A stretch of DNA of 64,000 nt from JBDTSW01 sp963807385 (GTDB taxonomy: Bacteria; Actinomycetota; Thermoleophilia; Solirubrobacterales; 70-9), in assembly GCA_963807385.1 (NCBI GenBank), contig CAWEBQ010000002.1, positions 1,054,001-1,118,000 on the forward strand. Direction: 5' to 3'. The notes under the pieces were generated by a model that saw only the letters and a list, made by a program, of their open reading frames with translations, had not been told where the DNA came from and made no database searches. Within the stretch, counting starts at the first letter, position 1; every line of letters begins with the position of its first letter. Of the stretch, positions 60,601 to 64,000 are shown one piece after another. The translations under genes were made by a program, and so were the position numbers.

Positions 60601-61220
60601 GCCGGCAGGCCCAGCTCGGCGGTCTCCGGCATCACCTCGACCTCGCCGGAGGCCGCGACCCGCAGCACCCCTGCCATGCCCTCGCCGAGCCCTGTCTCCG
60701 GCAGGTCCAGTGTGACGACGACGGCCGCGCCCTCCCTGCCCAGGGTGCGCACGGGGCCCAGGGACCGCAGCAGGCCCATCATCGCCCTGTTCTCCATCAG
60801 GAGGGTCGCCTCGAAGCGGGTGATGCCGAGCTCGCGGGCGCGCTCGGAGAGCATCACGCTGAGCGCCTTGCCCAGGCCGTCGCCCTGCCAGGGATCGACG
60901 ACGATCACCGCCGCCTCGGCCACCTCGGAGCCATCGCCGAGGCGGACGAAGCGCGCGACGCCCACCGCCACGCCGGAGTCCTCGTCGATGGCGAGCAGCG
61001 CCTCGTGGTCCGTGTGGTCGACCTGGGTGAGGTAGCGGATCTGCGACTCGGTGAGGCGCGCGATCGGCGCCATGAAGCGCTTGAACAGCGAGTCGGGGCT
61101 GGCCTCCCGCAGGCCGGCGAGATAGCGCTCCCGATCGGTCGGCTCCAGCGGGCCGACGATCGCCGCCCGTCCGTCGCGCAGAACGACGCGGGCGGTGCGG
61201 GGCGCCCCGGGGTCCGTCAG
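60597..61220 (-). CDS. GNAT-family N-acetyltransferase, probable CTG start
   Basis: The 207-residue protein begins TARVVLRDGRAAIVGPLEPT and continues with the acetyl-CoA-binding VVDPWQGDGLGKALSVMLSE, the GNAT motif A. The first ATG is far inside the domain, so the true start is CTG 61220, where CTGA overlaps the ETF-quinone oxidoreductase stop by 4 nt, as elsewhere in the window. It may modify a protein or small amine; no substrate is evident. Confidence 0.78.
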   Translation of the reverse strand: MTDPGAPRTARVVLRDGRAAIVGPLEPTDRERYLAGLREASPDSLFKRFMAPIARLTESQIRYLTQVDHTDHEALLAIDEDSGVAVGVARFVRLGDGSEVAEAAVIVVDPWQGDGLGKALSVMLSERARELGITRFEATLLMENRAMMGLLRSLGPVRTLGREGAAVVVTLDLPETGLGEGMAGVLRVAASGEVEVMPETAELGLPA

Positions 61221-62917
61221 ACCTCCGTGTAGAGGGGGCCGTCGCCGCCCTCGGGGGGCGTCAGGCGCCCGCCCTTGGCGGTGATCGCTCCGCACTGGAC
61301 GCAGTTCGAGGGAACGATGTTGAGGTCCACGTCGGCGGCGCCGTTGGCGAGCTGATCCTCGGGGATCTCGTAGACCTGCGCCGGGCACATGGAGACCCAG
61401 GTCTGGGCGACCTCGCGCGGCACGTGCTTTTGGACCCGCACGTGGTTGGGCGCATCGTCGCGGGTGGCGTTGCCCGACGCGAACACCGAGCTCAGCTTGT
61501 CGAAGGTGAGCTTGCCGTCGGGCTTGGGGTACTTATCGGCGGCGCCGCCGAGCACCATCTCCTCCTCGGAGTCGGGCACCTGCTTCCACATGCCGCCGGG
61601 GAAGAAGCCCTGGGTGACGGTCATCGCGCTGGCGATCGCACCGCCGAGGAAGAAGCCCTTGGAGAAAGGCTGGCGGCCATTTCGCCACTTGTAGAGATCC
61701 TTTCCGATCAGGCTCGAACGAACACGCTCGTCGTAGGCGGAGAAGTCGACCTCGTCGCGCTTCAACGCCGTAACGATCTCCTCCGCGGCGTACATCCCGG
61801 CGTGCATCGCGTAATGGATGCCCTTGAGTTCGGGGATGTTCACCATCGTCGCCGAGTCACCCGCGATCACCATTCCGGGCACCGCGAGCTTGCGGGGCAT
61901 CGACCAGTAGCCACCGGAGGGGATCGTCTTGGCGCCCCACGCCTCGCGCTCGCCGCCCTCGAGGAGCTTCGAGACGAACGGGTGGGTCTTCAGCTGCTGC
62001 AGGGCGTCGTGGACGGAGAAGGTCGCGTCCGTGTAGTCGAGGCCGCAGACCATCCCGATGCAGATCTTGTCCTCCCCCATCGGGTAGATGAAGCTGCCGC
62101 CGAACTCGTTCCACTTCGCGCGCTTGCGCAGAGGCCAGCCCATCGTGTGGATGACCCGGTCAAGGGGCTTGGCGACCTTCCAGACCTCCTTGACGCCCAG
62201 CTCCCAGCGCTGAGGGAGGTGGCCGTGGAGGTCGAAGTAGTCGAGCGCGGCGCCCGTGAGGTGGCCAGCGGTGCCCTCGGCGAGGACGGTGGCCTTGGCG
62301 ACCAGGTCGGAGCCGGGCTCGAAGTTGCCGAGCTCGTTGCCCTCGCGGTCGCGGCCCTTGTCGCCGGAGCGCACGCCCACGACCACGCGATCCTCGACCA
62401 GCAGCTTCGTTGCCGCCGTCTCGGGCAGGACGTAGACCCCGGCCTCCTCGGCCTTCTCGTTCAGGAAGCGCGAGAGCTTGGCCACCGATGTGACGTAGTT
62501 GCCGTGGTTGCGGAAGTTCGGCGGCATCGGCTTCAGGGGCAGCGCGTGGCCCTTGGTCAGCAGGTAGACCGCGTCCTTCTCAACCTCCTGATAGACCGGC
62601 CAATCGGACGGATCGAGGCCGGGGAAGAGCTCGCGCATCGCCGACGGGCGCATGTTCGCGCCCGAGAGCGTGTGCGCGCCGGGCGTCTTGCCCTTCTCGA
62701 TCAGGGCGACCGGGACCTCGCCGAGCGACTCGGCGAGCTCCGGCTCGTCCTCGAGCAGCTGCATGACGCGGATCGCGCAGGCCAGCCCCGCCGGGCCGCC
62801 CCCGACGATGGCGACGCCGACCTCGATCCGCTCGTCCTCGGGATCGGTGACCCCGCCGACGAACTCCTCGGTCGGTGAGACCGGAGGCGGGAACTCCGCT
62901 GGTGCGACGCCGGTCAT
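61217..62917 (-). CDS. Electron-transfer flavoprotein:quinone oxidoreductase (FixC/ETF-QO)
   Basis: The 566-residue membrane-associated flavoprotein carries electrons from reduced ETF to quinone. The FAD-binding VAIVGGGPAGLACAIRV and AGDSATMVNIPELKGIHYAM are present. The C-terminal 4Fe-4S ligands Cys511 (SMCPAQVYEI), Cys539 and Cys542 (SNCVQCG) are in place, but the fourth position (545) is Ile. It lies 10 bp after etfA, on the same strand, and is followed by a GNAT gene. Confidence 0.9.
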   Translation of the reverse strand: MTGVAPAEFPPPVSPTEEFVGGVTDPEDERIEVGVAIVGGGPAGLACAIRVMQLLEDEPELAESLGEVPVALIEKGKTPGAHTLSGANMRPSAMRELFPGLDPSDWPVYQEVEKDAVYLLTKGHALPLKPMPPNFRNHGNYVTSVAKLSRFLNEKAEEAGVYVLPETAATKLLVEDRVVVGVRSGDKGRDREGNELGNFEPGSDLVAKATVLAEGTAGHLTGAALDYFDLHGHLPQRWELGVKEVWKVAKPLDRVIHTMGWPLRKRAKWNEFGGSFIYPMGEDKICIGMVCGLDYTDATFSVHDALQQLKTHPFVSKLLEGGEREAWGAKTIPSGGYWSMPRKLAVPGMVIAGDSATMVNIPELKGIHYAMHAGMYAAEEIVTALKRDEVDFSAYDERVRSSLIGKDLYKWRNGRQPFSKGFFLGGAIASAMTVTQGFFPGGMWKQVPDSEEEMVLGGAADKYPKPDGKLTFDKLSSVFASGNATRDDAPNHVRVQKHVPREVAQTWVSMCPAQVYEIPEDQLANGAADVDLNIVPSNCVQCGAITAKGGRLTPPEGGDGPLYTEV

Positions 62918-62927
62918 GGCGCTCCCC

Positions 62928-63908
62928 TCAACCGCCCTTCTTCGCCTTGATCGCCTCGGTCAGCTTCGGCAGGATCTTGTGGAGATCGCCGACGACGCCG
63001 AGGTCGCAGTACTCGAAGATCGGCGCGTTCGGGTCCTTGTTGATCGCGAGGATGTTCTCCGAGTTCTGCATGCCGACCTTGTGCTGGATCGCCCCCGAGA
63101 CGCCGGCGCCCAGATACAGCTTCGGGGCGACGGTCTTGCCCGTCTGGCCGATCTGGGTCGCGTAGGGAATCCAGCCCGCATCGACGATGGCGCGGGTCGC
63201 GGCGACCTCGCCGCCCAGCGCCCCGGCCAGCTCACGAGCGACGGAGAGGTTCTCCTCGCCGCCGAAGCCTCGGCCTGAGCCGACCAGGATGTCGGCTTCG
63301 GTGATGTCCACGCCGCCCTCGTCGCCCGACTCGCCGCGGGTGACCATCCGCGCCTTGGTCGAGAACTCGGACAGTTCCACCTCGACATCCACGACCTCGG
63401 CGTCGCCGGAGCCGTTCTCCTTCACGTCGAACGCGTTCAGGCGTCCGATGATCACCGCCGGCTCGGAGAGGTAGCCGACATCCACGATCGCGGAGTCCTG
63501 CAGCACCGGTCGCTCGGCGACCAGCTTGCCGCCGTCGGCCTTCACCGCGGTGACCTCCATGGTCACCCCGGCGCCGAGCCGCGCGGTGAGGCCGGCCCCG
63601 ATCTCGAAGCCGAGCAGCCCGCCGCCGAACAGCGCGTAGCCGTAGTCGTTCTCCGTGATGACCTTCGCCATCGCGTCGACGACCGGCTGCGCGAGGCCCT
63701 CGGGCACGGACTTGGCGCGGTAGACCTTCGCCGCGCCGTACTTGCCCAGTGCCGCGGCCGCGGCATCGTCGACGTCGCCGACGACCAGCGCCGCCGCCTC
63801 GCCGCCGATCTCACCGGCGAGCCTCGCGGCCTCGGTGATCGCGCCCAGGGAGTTGTTGTTGAACTCGCCCTCGTCGGAGTGCAGGGCGTAGACGAGAATG
63901 CCCGCCAT
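62928..63908 (-). CDS. etfA: Electron-transfer flavoprotein alpha subunit
   Basis: The 326-residue FAD-binding subunit has the C-terminal FAD domain: DAGWIPYATQIGQTGKTVAP and LYLGAGVSGAIQHKVGMQNS. The N-terminal domain begins ILVYALHSDEGEFNNNSLGA. With EtfB it collects electrons from acyl-CoA and other dehydrogenases. ATG 63908 directly follows the etfB stop (TAGATG). Confidence 0.95.
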   Translation of the reverse strand: MAGILVYALHSDEGEFNNNSLGAITEAARLAGEIGGEAAALVVGDVDDAAAAALGKYGAAKVYRAKSVPEGLAQPVVDAMAKVITENDYGYALFGGGLLGFEIGAGLTARLGAGVTMEVTAVKADGGKLVAERPVLQDSAIVDVGYLSEPAVIIGRLNAFDVKENGSGDAEVVDVEVELSEFSTKARMVTRGESGDEGGVDITEADILVGSGRGFGGEENLSVARELAGALGGEVAATRAIVDAGWIPYATQIGQTGKTVAPKLYLGAGVSGAIQHKVGMQNSENILAINKDPNAPIFEYCDLGVVGDLHKILPKLTEAIKAKKGG

Positions 63909-64000
63909 CTAAATCAGCTTCCTTTCGTCGAGCCAGGCGACGATCTTCTCGACCGTCTCGTTGGTGTCCTCGTCCTCGATGATCTCGCCGGCCTGCTTCT
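63909..64000 (-). CDS. etfB: Electron-transfer flavoprotein beta subunit, partial
   Basis: Only the C-terminal 29 codons are in the window. They read KQAGEIIEDEDTNETVEKIV and end in AWLDERKLI, typical of the end of EtfB. The stop TAG (63909-63911) is immediately followed by the etfA ATG. The upstream part lies beyond the window. Confidence 0.8.
   Translation of the reverse strand, partial: KQAGEIIEDEDTNETVEKIVAWLDERKLI

Overview
The window reads as chromosome from a high-GC actinobacterium. GTG and TTG starts are common, many co-directional genes overlap by 4 nt (ATGA, GTGA, TTGA), and the order rpmE / prfA / prmC / tsaC / rpiB / glyA / wecA / atpZ-I-B-E-F-H-A-G-D-C is the classic actinobacterial one. 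DUF1385, DUF2269 and AbiEi-DUF559 proteins and an LCP protein with a long acidic tail make Thermoleophilia (Solirubrobacterales-like) my best guess. That placement is inference, not measured. I saw no rRNA, tRNA, CRISPR array or insertion sequence, and no gap above 300 bases lacks a gene.

Layout. 0-5 kb: a truncated MarP-like protease, a penicillin-binding protein, small envelope proteins and a zinc-ribbon/FHA protein. 5-10 kb: glutamate synthase large subunit, full length but interrupted as read by three single-base frameshifts; its downstream neighbour carries a fourth. 10-21 kb: a signalling-rich stretch with an orphan ParA, a PLP decarboxylase, two soluble Ser/Thr kinases (one with FHA), a cyclic-nucleotide-binding protein coupled to a flavoprotein, and an FHA domain fused to a class V aminotransferase. 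20-27 kb: MFS exporter, homoserine kinase, thioredoxin-fold proteins, a sugar nucleotidyltransferase, S-adenosylhomocysteine hydrolase and a secreted lipase. 27-38 kb: an ABC exporter divergent from a (Ser-X-X)n repeat protein, then a translationally coupled cell-surface operon (M20 peptidase, LCP ligase, UDP-glucose-type dehydrogenase, nucleotidyltransferase, SIS isomerase). 38-50 kb: the complete F1Fo ATP synthase operon preceded by wecA, a DUF354 protein and glyA.

50-59 kb: the conserved rpiB-tsaC-prmC-prfA-rpmE block, interleaved with accessory genes: tandem secreted paralogues, an R2-like ligand-binding oxidase with its TetR regulator, a secreted barnase-like RNase with barstar, a SnoaL-like protein and an AbiEi/DUF559 protein. 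59-64 kb: a TetR/hydrolase divergon with a clear palindromic operator, then the electron-transfer-flavoprotein operon (etfB, etfA, ETF-quinone oxidoreductase, acetyltransferase).

The most notable points are the FHA-aminotransferase fusion, the perfect Ser-X-X repeat protein, the R2lox-TetR operon with an operator inside its promoter, the barnase/barstar pair inside a housekeeping locus, recurrent leaderless-type starts, a probable AUC start and a probable CTG start, and the cluster of frameshifts at 5-9.5 kb.
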